A DNA stretch of 64,000 nucleotides from Cytophagaceae bacterium (GTDB lineage: Bacteria; Bacteroidota; Bacteroidia; Cytophagales; Flexibacteraceae). The position numbers were made by a program, and so were the translations under genes. Under the pieces are notes generated by a model, which saw nothing but the letters and a program-made list of their open reading frames with translations, had not been told where the DNA came from and did no database searches. Positions 9,158 through 16,761 of the stretch are shown here, one piece after another (position 1 is the stretch's first letter; each line of letters opens with the position of its first letter). Location: the NCBI GenBank assembly GCA_947458545.1, contig CANGYH010000001.1, positions 248,001 through 312,000 of the forward strand, given 5' to 3'.

Positions 9158-10114
9158 TTAAGCAAGCTCTTCAACCTCTTTTTCAGCTAGATAGCGCTCT
9201 GCATCTAAAGCTGCCATGCAACCAGTTCCGGCGGCTGTTATGGCCTGGCGGTAGATGTTGTCTTGAGCATCACCGCAGGCAAAGACACCTTCAACGTTTG
9301 TCTTGGTAGAGCCATGCTGTGTGATGATATACCCAGCCTGGTCCATATCCAGGGTCCCTTTGAAAAGGCTCGTATTTGGTTCGTGGCCGATGGCGACAAA
9401 GAATCCATCTATTTCCAGTTCTTGCGTCGAACCGTCGATGCGGTTTTTAACCCGTACCCCGGTAACGACGTCATCACCCAAAATCTCGTCAGTCTCCGTA
9501 TTCCATAGTACCTCAATATTGGGTGTATTGAGCACGCGGTGCTGCATGATGGTACTGGCCCGCATCTGGTCTCTACGCACCAGCATATAGACCTTTTTGC
9601 AAAGCTTTGCCAGGTAGCTGGCTTCTTCGGCAGCGGTATCTCCGGCACCTACTACGGCCACCGTCCGCCCCCTGTAAAAGAAGCCGTCGCATACGGCGCA
9701 AGCCGATACACCATGGCCGTTCAGCCGAGCTTCGCTTTCGATGCCGAGCCATTTGGCACTTGCCCCGGTGGCAATAATGATGGTATCTGCTATTACCTCG
9801 TCGGTATCGTCTACAAGGGCCCTAAAAGGCCTTGTATTGAGATCTACCTGGGTTACCATACCATAACGAAGGTCAGTGCCAAAACGCTCTGCCTGGCGCT
9901 TTAGATCCTCCATCATGGCGGGGCCCGTGATGCCCTCAGGATAACCTGGGAAGTTCTCTACGTCGCTGGTAATGGTGAGCTGCCCACCTGGTTGCGGGCC
10001 TTGAATCTGTACGGGCTTCAGACCTGCGCGGCTTGCGTAAATGGCGGCGGTATAACCTGCCGGGCCAGAGCCGATGATTAAGCAAGGTGTGTGCGTTGAG
10101 CTTGTGGTCGGCAT
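9158..10114 (-). CDS. trxB: Thioredoxin-disulfide reductase
   Basis: FAD/NADPH enzyme that reduces thioredoxin in the cytoplasm. Seen: N-terminal FAD-binding GSGPAGYTAAIYASRAGL, the redox-active CAVCDG motif (about residues 138-143), the NADPH-binding Rossmann loop VVGAGDTAAEEASYL, and the C-terminal FAD motif GVFACGDAQDNIYRQAITAAGTG. Length 318 is typical of the low-molecular-weight bacterial type. It is followed after 12 bp by the M23/LysM peptidase gene. No good promoter match is visible upstream. Confidence 0.96.
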   Translation of the reverse strand: MPTTSSTHTPCLIIGSGPAGYTAAIYASRAGLKPVQIQGPQPGGQLTITSDVENFPGYPEGITGPAMMEDLKRQAERFGTDLRYGMVTQVDLNTRPFRALVDDTDEVIADTIIIATGASAKWLGIESEARLNGHGVSACAVCDGFFYRGRTVAVVGAGDTAAEEASYLAKLCKKVYMLVRRDQMRASTIMQHRVLNTPNIEVLWNTETDEILGDDVVTGVRVKNRIDGSTQELEIDGFFVAIGHEPNTSLFKGTLDMDQAGYIITQHGSTKTNVEGVFACGDAQDNIYRQAITAAGTGCMAALDAERYLAEKEVEELA

Positions 10115-10185
10115 ACGAGAGCTTGTACTGTCGGTTGGTTTGAGTTGAGAGACTCTATGTCCGAGTCTGGTGCAATGGTTAAGGG

Positions 10186-10223
10186 CTTAAAAAGCCAAAA
10201 GGGAGACTTTCGTACTCCCTTCT
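10186..10223 (-). terminator. Intrinsic terminator of rpoD
   Basis: On the minus strand AGAAGGGAG and CTCCCTTTT form a stem with a 9-nt loop, followed by TGGCTTTTT. It lies about 30 bp beyond the rpoD stop codon. Confidence 0.7.
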
Positions 10224-10250
10224 AGCTCCTTAATTTTCAGACGGTTACGT

Positions 10251-11114
10251 TTAGCCCAGGTAAGGCTTAAGCGATTTGCTACGGGTGGTATGGCGCAAAC
10301 GGCGGATAGCCTTCTCCTTAATCTGACGTACCCGCTCGCGGGTCAGGCTGAACTTTTCGCCGATCTCCTCAAGCGTCATGGCCATGCCGCCGTCAAGCCC
10401 AAAGTAAAGCGCCACCACCTCAGCCTCACGCTGGGTCAGGGTAGAGAGGGCTCGCTTCACCTCGCGGCGCAGCGAGTCGTTCATCAGCTCAGAGTCAGGG
10501 GTTTCCTCGCTGTCGTTTTCAAGTACGTCTAGCAGGCTGTTCTCCTCACCCTGGGCGAAGGGAGCATCCATCGAAACGTGTCGGCCGCTGATTTTCAGCG
10601 TATCTACGACTTCCGTAGTGCTAACTTCCAAGACTTCAGCCAACTCTTCAGGTGAGGGCTCACGCTCGAACTTTTGCTCAAGCTCAGAGAAAGTCTTGCT
10701 GATTTTGTTGAGTGACCCGACCCTGTTCAACGGCAGGCGGACAATCCGGCTCTGCTCTGCCAGGGCCTGCAAGATTGACTGACGAATCCACCAAACGGCG
10801 TAGGAGATGAACTTGAAACCACGCGTCTCATCAAACCGCTGCGCGGCTTTTATTAGACCCAGGTTGCCCTCGTTGATTAAATCTCCTAGACTAAGCCCTT
10901 GGTTTTGATACTGTTTGGCTACGGAAACCACAAAGCGCAGGTTGGCTTTGGTTAGTTTCTCAAGCGCTAGTTGGTCTCCCTCTTTTATGCGCTTGGCCAG
11001 GTCCACTTCTTCGTCCGGCGTGAGCAGCTCTACCTTACCAATTTCTTGCAGATACTTGTCGAGTGACTGGCTTTCTCGGTTGGTAATCTGTTTGCTGATC
11101 TTAAGCTGTCTCAT
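10251..11114 (-). CDS. rpoD: Primary RNA polymerase sigma factor (sigma-70/RpoD)
   Basis: Housekeeping sigma factor of the short Bacteroidota type: 287 residues, starting [31 protein letters not shown], without the long region 1.1 and non-conserved domain of the proteobacterial protein. Seen: region 1.2 near the N-terminus, region 2 ([48 protein letters not shown]), region 3, and region 4 with the helix-turn-helix ([28 protein letters not shown]). This factor would recognise the unusual Bacteroidota promoter pattern seen at several genes in this window. Monocistronic, with its own terminator. Confidence 0.97.
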   Translation of the reverse strand: MRQLKISKQITNRESQSLDKYLQEIGKVELLTPDEEVDLAKRIKEGDQLALEKLTKANLRFVVSVAKQYQNQGLSLGDLINEGNLGLIKAAQRFDETRGFKFISYAVWWIRQSILQALAEQSRIVRLPLNRVGSLNKISKTFSELEQKFEREPSPEELAEVLEVSTTEVVDTLKISGRHVSMDAPFAQGEENSLLDVLENDSEETPDSELMNDSLRREVKRALSTLTQREAEVVALYFGLDGGMAMTLEEIGEKFSLTRERVRQIKEKAIRRLRHTTRSKSLKPYLG

Positions 11115-11211
11115 GCGTATTTCCGAAGCTTGCGGCCTGTTTAAAATTGCTTACGACGTAAACCAGGCCCTAATGGGCAAAGTTCGCAGATTTTAGACGT
11201 TTCCGCAAGAA

Positions 11212-11859
11212 TTAAACGCGGACGAATGGATTAAATTTCTTCTCGCGGCCGATTGTAGTCGCGGGGCCGTGGCCAGGATAGACTTGCGTCTCGTCTGGAA
11301 GGGTGTAGAGCTGCTCGCGGATGGAGCGCTCGAGCACGTCGAAATCGCCGCCGGGCAAGTCTGTACGGCCGATGCTCCCGGCAAACAGGCAGTCTCCTGC
11401 AATCACGCCCAGCGTCTGGTTGTAGAAAACCAAGTGGCCTGGGGCATGCCCTGGTGCGAACCGAACCTCAAAGCGGGCTTGCCCAACCGAAACCGTATCT
11501 CCATGGCCAATCGTGATTCCGGGCTCGTCTGGTAAGGCGAAATGGTGTACCCCATACATAGGGGCATAGACTGGCACAGAGCGTAGTGTGGCCACATCGG
11601 CCTCGCTGTGGTAAAATGGAATGCGGTAGTGCTCACAAGCCCAGCGTAGGCCTATGACATGGTCAATATGTGCATGGGTAAGCCATACCGCCGTAGGGCT
11701 TGCTCCAATCCTAGCCAGCGCATTTTGCAGTTCTGCCTCTTCTGCCGGAGACGAGACGCCCGGATCTACTATCACCGCCTCCTTTGTGTCGCTGCAGAAA
11801 GCTATGTACGTGTTCTCTTGAAAGGCGTTGAAAGTCAGTGATATAAGTGAGATTGGCAT
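11212..11859 (-). CDS. Metallo-beta-lactamase-fold hydrolase (glyoxalase II-like)
   Basis: A 215-residue single-domain enzyme of the glyoxalase II-like subfamily. Metal ligands are visible: THAHIDHV (HxHxDH), the GHAPGHLVF histidine, the GDCLFAGSIGRTDLPGGD aspartate loop and PGHGPATTIG near the C-terminus. The family hydrolyses thioesters such as S-lactoylglutathione or related thiols; the substrate here is unknown. A good Bacteroidota promoter precedes it (11942-11972 on the minus strand) and a 28-bp palindrome separates it from the divergent parA gene, so it could share regulation with parA. Unusual for its position next to a partition-type cassette, but the two may simply be neighbours. 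Confidence 0.85.
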   Translation of the reverse strand: MPISLISLTFNAFQENTYIAFCSDTKEAVIVDPGVSSPAEEAELQNALARIGASPTAVWLTHAHIDHVIGLRWACEHYRIPFYHSEADVATLRSVPVYAPMYGVHHFALPDEPGITIGHGDTVSVGQARFEVRFAPGHAPGHLVFYNQTLGVIAGDCLFAGSIGRTDLPGGDFDVLERSIREQLYTLPDETQVYPGHGPATTIGREKKFNPFVRV

Positions 11860-11941
11860 CTTGTTTTTGCGAAAAAAGAGGGCGTCCTAGTGTAAAAAAA
11901 ATCTGCAGCACCGCAAACATGTATTGCAAAGCGTAGCATTA

Positions 11942-11972
11942 CAAACCTACTTTTGTGAAAAGCCGGGCCAAA
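11942..11972 (-). promoter_or_regulatory. Bacteroidota-type promoter of the MBL-fold hydrolase gene
   Basis: On the minus strand TTTG (rc 11969-11972), a 19-bp spacer, then TAGGTTTG (rc 11942-11949), an exact fit to the consensus. It lies about 80 bp upstream of the ATG and about 20 bp from the 28-bp palindrome. Confidence 0.7.
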
Positions 11973-11993
11973 GTTAGGTTCCTGCAAAGGCAA

Positions 11994-12021
11994 CCGTTTG
12001 TCGGAAATTTCCGACAAACGG
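11994..12021. promoter_or_regulatory. Perfect 28-bp palindrome upstream of parA (candidate operator or parS-like site)
   Basis: Two 14-bp arms, CCGTTTGTCGGAAA and its exact reverse complement, with no spacer. It lies 35 bp before the parA start codon, between the divergent parA and hydrolase genes. The core TGTCGGAA ... TTCCGACA recurs inside the downstream parB-like gene and in the cobalamin riboswitch. The size and symmetry suit a dimeric DNA-binding protein, most simply the ParB-like protein encoded next door. There is no T-run, so it is not a terminator. Function is inferred. Confidence 0.7.
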
Positions 12022-12056
12022 ATCTGACCCAGACTTAGCCACTTGGCTTTACTCTT

Positions 12057-12797
12057 ATGACTCGGACTGTCTCTATAACCAACAACAAAGGCGGCACATC
12101 AAAGACGACAACGGCCCTAAACCTGGGGGCGGCGCTCAAGCGCGCAGGCCACAGGGTGCTGGCCATTGACTTGGATGCGCAATGCAACCTTACCCTAGGG
12201 GCAGGGCATATGCCAGGTAACGCCCACGCGGGTACTTTTCTGCTTGGAGAGACTTCTTTTGAAGAGACCCTTGTCGAGACAGAGAGCTTCGATTTAATCC
12301 CCAGCCATAAGACATTGTTGAGTTATGAGTATCGGATAAACACAGAGCCTGATTCGGCCTTCTTTCTTAAAGATTATTTATTTAATAAGCAATATGACTT
12401 TATCGTCATTGATTGCCCGCCAAGTTTGGGTGCCTTAACGGTAAATGCATTGGTAGCATCTGATTTTTACCTTATCCCTATGCAGGGTGAGAATTTTGCC
12501 TACGTCGGCCTCAATGAAATCCTGCAGCTTACGGCCAAAATTAAAAAGCGCCTCAATCCAGACCTAGAGCTGGCGGGGATTCTGCTGAGCAAGTTTGATC
12601 ATCGTACTAAGTTTGCCCAGATGGTTTATGCCAAGTTGCAGCAGAACACCAATTTGAAGTTGCTCAAAAGCCATATTCGCCAAGATGTAACCTTGATGGA
12701 GTGTGCTGCATTCGGTAAAAATATTTTCGCCTATGCTCCCGAGAGCCGCGGGGCTAAAGACTTTGATGCCCTCTGCCAAGAAATTTTAGCACTGTAA
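12057..12797 (+). CDS. parA: ParA-family partition ATPase
   Basis: A 246-residue deviant-Walker ATPase of the ParA/Soj group, which binds DNA non-specifically in its ATP form and moves ParB-bound cargo. Seen: ITNNKGGTSKTTTALNLG with the signature lysine of the deviant Walker A loop, the LAIDLDAQCNLTLG switch I region, and Walker B YDFIVIDCPPSLG. No N-terminal helix-turn-helix, so it is a short (Soj/type Ib-like) ParA. Three bases separate its stop from the ParB-like gene, which indicates an operon. The stretch around 12350-12420 is visibly more AT-rich than the flanking genes, hinting at acquisition from elsewhere, though this is weak. The main chromosomal parAB pair is not in this window, so this may be a second system. 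Confidence 0.88.
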   Translation: MTRTVSITNNKGGTSKTTTALNLGAALKRAGHRVLAIDLDAQCNLTLGAGHMPGNAHAGTFLLGETSFEETLVETESFDLIPSHKTLLSYEYRINTEPDSAFFLKDYLFNKQYDFIVIDCPPSLGALTVNALVASDFYLIPMQGENFAYVGLNEILQLTAKIKKRLNPDLELAGILLSKFDHRTKFAQMVYAKLQQNTNLKLLKSHIRQDVTLMECAAFGKNIFAYAPESRGAKDFDALCQEILAL

Positions 12798-12800
12798 ACC

Positions 12801-13607
12801 ATGAGTATTGCCCAGAAGCCCATCAAGCGGCAAAAAGCTTTCTCGCCAGATCTACTCCGCGACATCCACGCAGAGCCTACCTTAAAGCCTATTGCCATTG
12901 AGGACATGGACGACGAGGATGCTGCAGGCACCAGGTCGTTGGCTCCGATGTCTACCCACGAGCAACGCCGGTTTGAGGAGTGCGAGCAGATCATCACAGA
13001 AGGCTTACACACCTTTATGGAGGTGGGCCAAGCCTTGGCTGAAATTCGAAACAGAAGGCTCTATCGAGAGGATTTCAAAACCTTTGAAGCCTACGCGCAG
13101 CAGCGCTGGGGCATAAAGCGGCAGCGAGCTTACGAGCTCATGGGTGCCAGCGAGGTCGCTCGCAATTTGTCGGAATTTTCCGACATACTCCCATCCAAAG
13201 AGAGCCATGCTGCATCTTTACTCAAATTAAGCCCTGAGGATCAACGAGCTGCTTGGGCAGAGATTATCGCCGAAGCAGGCGACAATGTGCATAGCCTCAC
13301 AGCCTCGCGCATCAAAAAGAAGGTGGCTGAACGCCTCAAGGCCACAAATCATGAGGATGAAGAGGGCAACGGTCAGGCTATGCCACAACCTGCCGCAGAC
13401 GAAATTGCCAAACCGCTGGCCAAGGCCATGAAAAGGCAACCCGAGCAGCTATTCATAACCATTACGGGCCCGTGGCTGATCAAAAACAACCTCGAGCATA
13501 TCTGGCGAGAACTGCGCGGCGTATCCAGGAAGATTGACAATAACTTCTCAGACGTCATCACCCTGGGCGAGGCATTTGAGATAGGCTTACTACGCCCCAG
13601 CCGTTAA
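12801..13607 (+). CDS. Atypical ParB-like DNA-binding protein (partner of ParA)
   Basis: A 268-residue protein directly downstream of parA. It lacks the N-terminal ParB CTPase/nuclease-like domain (no GERRxRA motif). The centre (about residues 55-145) is a helical module (EQRRFEECEQIITEGLHTF, EVGQALAEIRNRRLY, FEAYAQQRWGIKRQRAYELM) of the kind found in plasmid- and phage-encoded ParB-like or replication-associated proteins, where the W-G-x-x-R-x-x-A-Y segment looks like a helix-turn-helix. Residues about 165-215 are charged and linker-like, followed by a C-terminal domain (about 218-268). The gene itself contains one copy of the palindrome found upstream of parA. By position it should be the DNA-binding adaptor or repressor of the ParA system. 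Exact family not recognised with certainty. Confidence 0.6.
   Translation: MSIAQKPIKRQKAFSPDLLRDIHAEPTLKPIAIEDMDDEDAAGTRSLAPMSTHEQRRFEECEQIITEGLHTFMEVGQALAEIRNRRLYREDFKTFEAYAQQRWGIKRQRAYELMGASEVARNLSEFSDILPSKESHAASLLKLSPEDQRAAWAEIIAEAGDNVHSLTASRIKKKVAERLKATNHEDEEGNGQAMPQPAADEIAKPLAKAMKRQPEQLFITITGPWLIKNNLEHIWRELRGVSRKIDNNFSDVITLGEAFEIGLLRPSR
13168..13185. repeat. Palindrome copy inside the parB-like gene (TGTCGGAA-TT-TTCCGACA)
   Basis: 8-bp perfect arms with a 2-bp centre, encoding L-S-E-F-S-D in the parB-like reading frame. Its minus-strand sequence is identical over 18 bp to the copy at 42972-42989 and shares both arms with the parA upstream palindrome. Confidence 0.75.
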
Positions 13608-13657
13608 GCTATTGTTAAAGCGGGGCATTACCATGCCCGGCAAGAAGCTTGTTGGGC

Positions 13658-13665
13658 TAAATTTG
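13658..13665 (+). promoter_or_regulatory. Possible purB promoter -7 element
   Basis: TAAATTTG matches the Bacteroidota TAnnTTTG element 70 bp before the purB ATG. A matching -33 TTTG at the right distance is not evident, so support is partial. Confidence 0.4.
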
Positions 13666-13734
13666 CCGCTTACCGCAGCGCTTCGCACAGTCGCAAACTT
13701 GTTTGCGTCAAGCTAGGAAGCGGGTAAAATACTT

Positions 13735-15108
13735 ATGGATTCATTTGCGGCCTTGCGCGCCATATCTCCTCTGGACGGCAGATATGGCGCGCAGCTTTTT
13801 GAGCTAAGTGCTTATTTTTCAGAGTATGCTCTGTTCAAGTACCGCCTCTTTGTAGAGGTTGAGTATTTGATAGAACTCTGCGCATTAGGCTTAGAGGTAA
13901 CACCTAGCCTAAGCCAGGCGCAAATAGAGCAACTCAGGGGTTGGGCGCAAGGCTTCAGTTTTGAGAATGCCGCCAAAATCAAAGAGATCGAGCGTACCAC
14001 AAACCATGACATAAAGGCGCTGGAGTACTACATCCGCACAGAGCTAGAGCAGATGGGGCTGGCACCTTTTAAAGCCTGGGTGCATTTTGGCCTCACCAGC
14101 CAAGACATCAACAATACGGCCATACCGCTGAGCCTGAAGGCCTTTTTGCAAGGGCACTACCTGCCAACGTTAGGGGCGTTTGTAACGGCGCTCAATGCCC
14201 AGGCCCAAAGTTGGAGCCAAATGCCGATGTTGGCCCATACGCATGGGCAGCCTGCAAGCCCAACCTATCTGGGTAAAGAAATGGCGGTTTTTGCTGAGCG
14301 GTTGGCCTTGCAAGCCGATGGTCTTGCAACCACCGTGTCTAGAATGAGTGGTAAGTTTGGCGGGGCAACGGGGAACTTTAATGCGCATAAAGTAGCCTTT
14401 CCGGCTGTAGACTGGCCTGCATTTGCAGATAGATTGCTAAGCAGGCTTGGCCTAGTAAGGCAGCAAACCACAACCCAGATAGAGCATTATGATGGGCTAG
14501 GGGAGGTATGCCACCATTTGGAGCGTATCAATACCATCCTATTAGATTTTTGCAGGGATATGTGGAGCTACATCAGCTTTAACTACTTTAAGCTTGCACT
14601 TAAGCAAGGTGAGGTTGGGAGCTCTGCCATGCCTCACAAAGTCAACCCCATCGACTTTGAGAATGCAGAAGGCAACCTTGGCCTAAGTAATGCTTTGCTG
14701 CACCATATGGCGTCTAAGCTGCCCGTCAGCCGCCTTCAAAGAGATTTATCTGACTCTACGGTACTGCGTAGCCTTGGCGTACCGATGGGGCACGCTATGC
14801 TTGCGTTGCAAAGTGCCTCAAAGGGTTTGGCAAAGTGCTTGCCCAACCAAGCGGCCATCGAGGCAGACCTCAACGACAATACCAGCGTGGTAGCCGAGGC
14901 CTACCAAGTAATACTGCGCAGAGAGGGTTTTGAGAACGGCTACGAAATTCTGAAAGAGCTTACCCGCAACCACGAGCGCCCCACGCTATTACAACTGCAA
15001 GAGGCTGTTTTCAGCCTGCCACTTAGCGAGGCAGCAAAAGCAGAGCTCCGTGCCATAACGCCACAGACTTACACAGGCTTTTTGCCTGCCCATCATCGCA
15101 AGGCCTAG
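13735..15108 (+). CDS. purB: Adenylosuccinate lyase
   Basis: Catalyses two fumarate-releasing steps in purine synthesis: SAICAR to AICAR and adenylosuccinate to AMP. 457 residues, the usual size of the E. coli-like PurB. Seen: the N-terminal AISPLDGRYGAQ motif, THGQPASPTYLGKEMAVF with the catalytic histidine, HFGLTSQDINNTA, and the signature loop GSSAMPHKVNPIDFENAEGN. A perfect 14-bp inverted repeat with a following T-run lies over codons 7-24 (separate entry). It ends convergently with the lipoprotein gene, with stop codons overlapping by 4 bp. The assignment is secure; the hairpin may affect its expression. Confidence 0.96.
   Translation: MDSFAALRAISPLDGRYGAQLFELSAYFSEYALFKYRLFVEVEYLIELCALGLEVTPSLSQAQIEQLRGWAQGFSFENAAKIKEIERTTNHDIKALEYYIRTELEQMGLAPFKAWVHFGLTSQDINNTAIPLSLKAFLQGHYLPTLGAFVTALNAQAQSWSQMPMLAHTHGQPASPTYLGKEMAVFAERLALQADGLATTVSRMSGKFGGATGNFNAHKVAFPAVDWPAFADRLLSRLGLVRQQTTTQIEHYDGLGEVCHHLERINTILLDFCRDMWSYISFNYFKLALKQGEVGSSAMPHKVNPIDFENAEGNLGLSNALLHHMASKLPVSRLQRDLSDSTVLRSLGVPMGHAMLALQSASKGLAKCLPNQAAIEADLNDNTSVVAEAYQVILRREGFENGYEILKELTRNHERPTLLQLQEAVFSLPLSEAAKAELRAITPQTYTGFLPAHHRKA
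13754..13802 (+). promoter_or_regulatory. Intragenic hairpin with T-run at the start of purB
   Basis: TGCGCGCCATATCT (13754-13767) and its exact reverse complement (13780-13793) enclose a 12-nt loop; six T residues follow within a few bases (13796-13801). This has the shape of an intrinsic terminator or a translation-blocking hairpin 20-60 nt into the coding sequence. It encodes the conserved RAISPLDGRYGAQ segment, so some symmetry could be coincidental, but 14 perfect pairs is far more than coding constraint requires. Confidence 0.55.
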
Positions 15109-15542
15109 CCCCTAAAATCGCCCGAGCTTGCCCGGCATTGCTTGATGCGCTGTTTAAGGCGCTTTTTCCAACCGAAGCCCAAGCGTTTTGTAAGTCGAAT
15201 GTGCGTCCAAACATTATGCGAAAAGCTGTAGAGCTTGTTCGGTTTGGCATTTGGCGCATCAAATGGGTAAGTGTACTCGAACCCAAGGGTTTTTGTGTAC
15301 TCAGTAACACACTGATTACCCACCAGGTAATCGTTTGGCGTATAGGTGTAGAGCGCTAATGGTTCGTAGCGGGTAGGGCGCTCAAATTTGCTGGCATTGT
15401 AGTAGTCTGTTTTAGACGAGTAGGTGTATGGCGTCTCTTTTGCCTTGCAGCCTGTTGCGAGGGCTGCGATGATAGCTACGACTAAAAGCGTTCTAACTGC
15501 AGCGTAACAGTTTTGCCAGGCGCGCTCAAGTCGAAGGAACAT
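15105..15542 (-). CDS. Small putative lipoprotein of unknown function
   Basis: A 145-residue protein with a hydrophobic segment (LLVVAIIAALATGC, about residues 19-32) that ends in a lipobox-like A-T-G-C, so it is probably lipid-anchored. The mature part is rich in Tyr (YTYSSKTDYYNASKF, YTYTPNDYLVG) and ends in a very basic tail (RLTKRLGFGWKKRLKQRIKQ). I recognise no domain. The only in-frame start, ATG 15542, overlaps the upstream DUF2141 gene by about 60 bp, which gives a long positively charged pre-signal region; the true start is therefore uncertain. It is in tandem with the DUF2141 gene and probably co-transcribed. Its stop overlaps the purB stop by 4 bp. Confidence 0.6.
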   Translation of the reverse strand: MFLRLERAWQNCYAAVRTLLVVAIIAALATGCKAKETPYTYSSKTDYYNASKFERPTRYEPLALYTYTPNDYLVGNQCVTEYTKTLGFEYTYPFDAPNAKPNKLYSFSHNVWTHIRLTKRLGFGWKKRLKQRIKQCRASSGDFRG

Positions 15543-15958
15543 TCGGCAAAGGTAGGCCTCCGCAATTTGCTCTTAAGTCCGTTGCTAACCCCAATAGGTT
15601 CTTTGGGGATGCCAAGCATGTTTTTATCTAGTTTGCCATTGCCGTTTACATCGTGCACAACCATGATGGCATAGCGGCCCGGATGCAGGCCGAAGCTGGC
15701 TGTGGCTCCTGCCTTTGCTTCTACTTTTTGCCTGGCTATGGCGGCTTCTGCAGCATCACTTTCCATACTTTTGGCCGAATTGTAAACGGCAATCAAAAGC
15801 TGCCCCTTAGGCTCTAAGTCCGTAAAAGCTACTTTCAGCGTAACTTGATTTCTGCTGCTCTGCCCGTAATTGGGTACTAGGGCCAGGCTGCACAGGGCCA
15901 TCAAAAAAAAGCCTAACCGTGGCATAGATGTCATTAGCTTTGTAAGGCCTGTGCCCAC
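15482..15958 (-). CDS. DUF2141 domain secreted protein
   Basis: A periplasmic or surface protein of 158 residues with a signal peptide (MPRLGFFLMALCSLALVPNYGQ) and a single DUF2141 domain. The typical family motif is clear: HPGRYAIMVVHDVNGNGKLDKNMLGIPKEPIGVSNG, an Ig-like fold with D/N-rich, probably calcium-binding, loop. Function is unknown in general; these proteins are common in Bacteroidota and Alphaproteobacteria. The start may be an internal methionine (residue 9 or 12), because the first residues MGTGLTKL precede a better signal sequence. It is divergent from paaC and overlaps the small lipoprotein gene downstream. Confidence 0.8.
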   Translation of the reverse strand: MGTGLTKLMTSMPRLGFFLMALCSLALVPNYGQSSRNQVTLKVAFTDLEPKGQLLIAVYNSAKSMESDAAEAAIARQKVEAKAGATASFGLHPGRYAIMVVHDVNGNGKLDKNMLGIPKEPIGVSNGLKSKLRRPTFAECSFDLSAPGKTVTLQLERF

Positions 15959-16017
15959 TTTTGGGTAAACCTACGCAGCCACGCACAAGTTAGGTTTTGG
16001 CAATCACACCAAGAACG

Positions 16018-16761
16018 ATGCTCGCGCTCAAAGAACTGCTCTACAAAATGGCCGATGATCAGCTCATCTATGGCCATCGTAATTCAGAATGGATTGGCCT
16101 GGGGCCTCTGCTTGAGGAGGATATCAGTTTTGCCAGCATCGCCCAAGACAAGGTAGGGCAGAGCCGAGTGCTCTACAATTTACTGCACCGGCTGGGCGAG
16201 GCCGAGCCCGATACCGTTGCTTTTATGCGCAATGCCAGCCAGTTTCATAACGCTATCCTGGTAGAACTGCCTTGCCAGGCCTATGAGTTTGCCTTGATGC
16301 GGCACTTGCTTTTTGACGAGGCTGAGGCGGTGCGTTTTGAGGCGCTGCGTGCCAGCAGCCAAGCTGACCTTGCTGCTTTTGCGGCAAAGTTTAGTGGAGA
16401 GATCAAGTACCATACCCTGCACGCTCGCTCTATGCTTAAAAGGCTGCTAACTGGGTCTGAAGAAGCATTTACCAAACTTCAAGAGGCTTTCTATCAGCTT
16501 TGGCCCTACGCAGGTGGCATCTTCGAGCCTTCGCCCTATGAGGCTGAGCTCTCCGCAGCGGGAATCATAGAAGCAGAGCAGGTACTGCAAGGGCGTTGGG
16601 TTGAGCGTATATCGGCTTTTCTGGAGCCTTTGGGCATACACCCAGACGCAACCCTGCTTGGCCATTGGGGAGGCCGCCTAGGCCAGCATAGCGAGCATTT
16701 GCAGCCCATGTTAGACGAAATGTCGGAGGTGTTTCGTTTAGATCCTACAGCCGAATGGTAG
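16018..16761 (+). CDS. paaC: 1,2-phenylacetyl-CoA epoxidase subunit PaaC
   Basis: Structural (non-catalytic) ferritin-like subunit of the PaaABCE epoxidase, which converts phenylacetyl-CoA into its ring epoxide. The sequence shows the PaaC pattern: LYKMADDQLIYGHRNSEWIGLGPLLEEDISFASIAQDKVGQSR, then a four-helix-bundle region and HTLHARSMLKRL. The ATG at 16018 gives 247 residues, the length of E. coli PaaC; an upstream in-frame TTG at 15997 would add seven residues. It overlaps paaD by 7 bp. The partner genes paaA and paaE are not in the window; a PaaB-like gene lies 26 kb away. This suggests either a scattered Paa pathway or a different substrate. Confidence 0.85.
   Translation: MLALKELLYKMADDQLIYGHRNSEWIGLGPLLEEDISFASIAQDKVGQSRVLYNLLHRLGEAEPDTVAFMRNASQFHNAILVELPCQAYEFALMRHLLFDEAEAVRFEALRASSQADLAAFAAKFSGEIKYHTLHARSMLKRLLTGSEEAFTKLQEAFYQLWPYAGGIFEPSPYEAELSAAGIIEAEQVLQGRWVERISAFLEPLGIHPDATLLGHWGGRLGQHSEHLQPMLDEMSEVFRLDPTAEW

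Noticed and set aside
16712-16725. Isolated TGTCGGAG near the end of paaC as a further palindrome copy
   Set aside because: Only one arm is present, with no matching TTCCGACA nearby.
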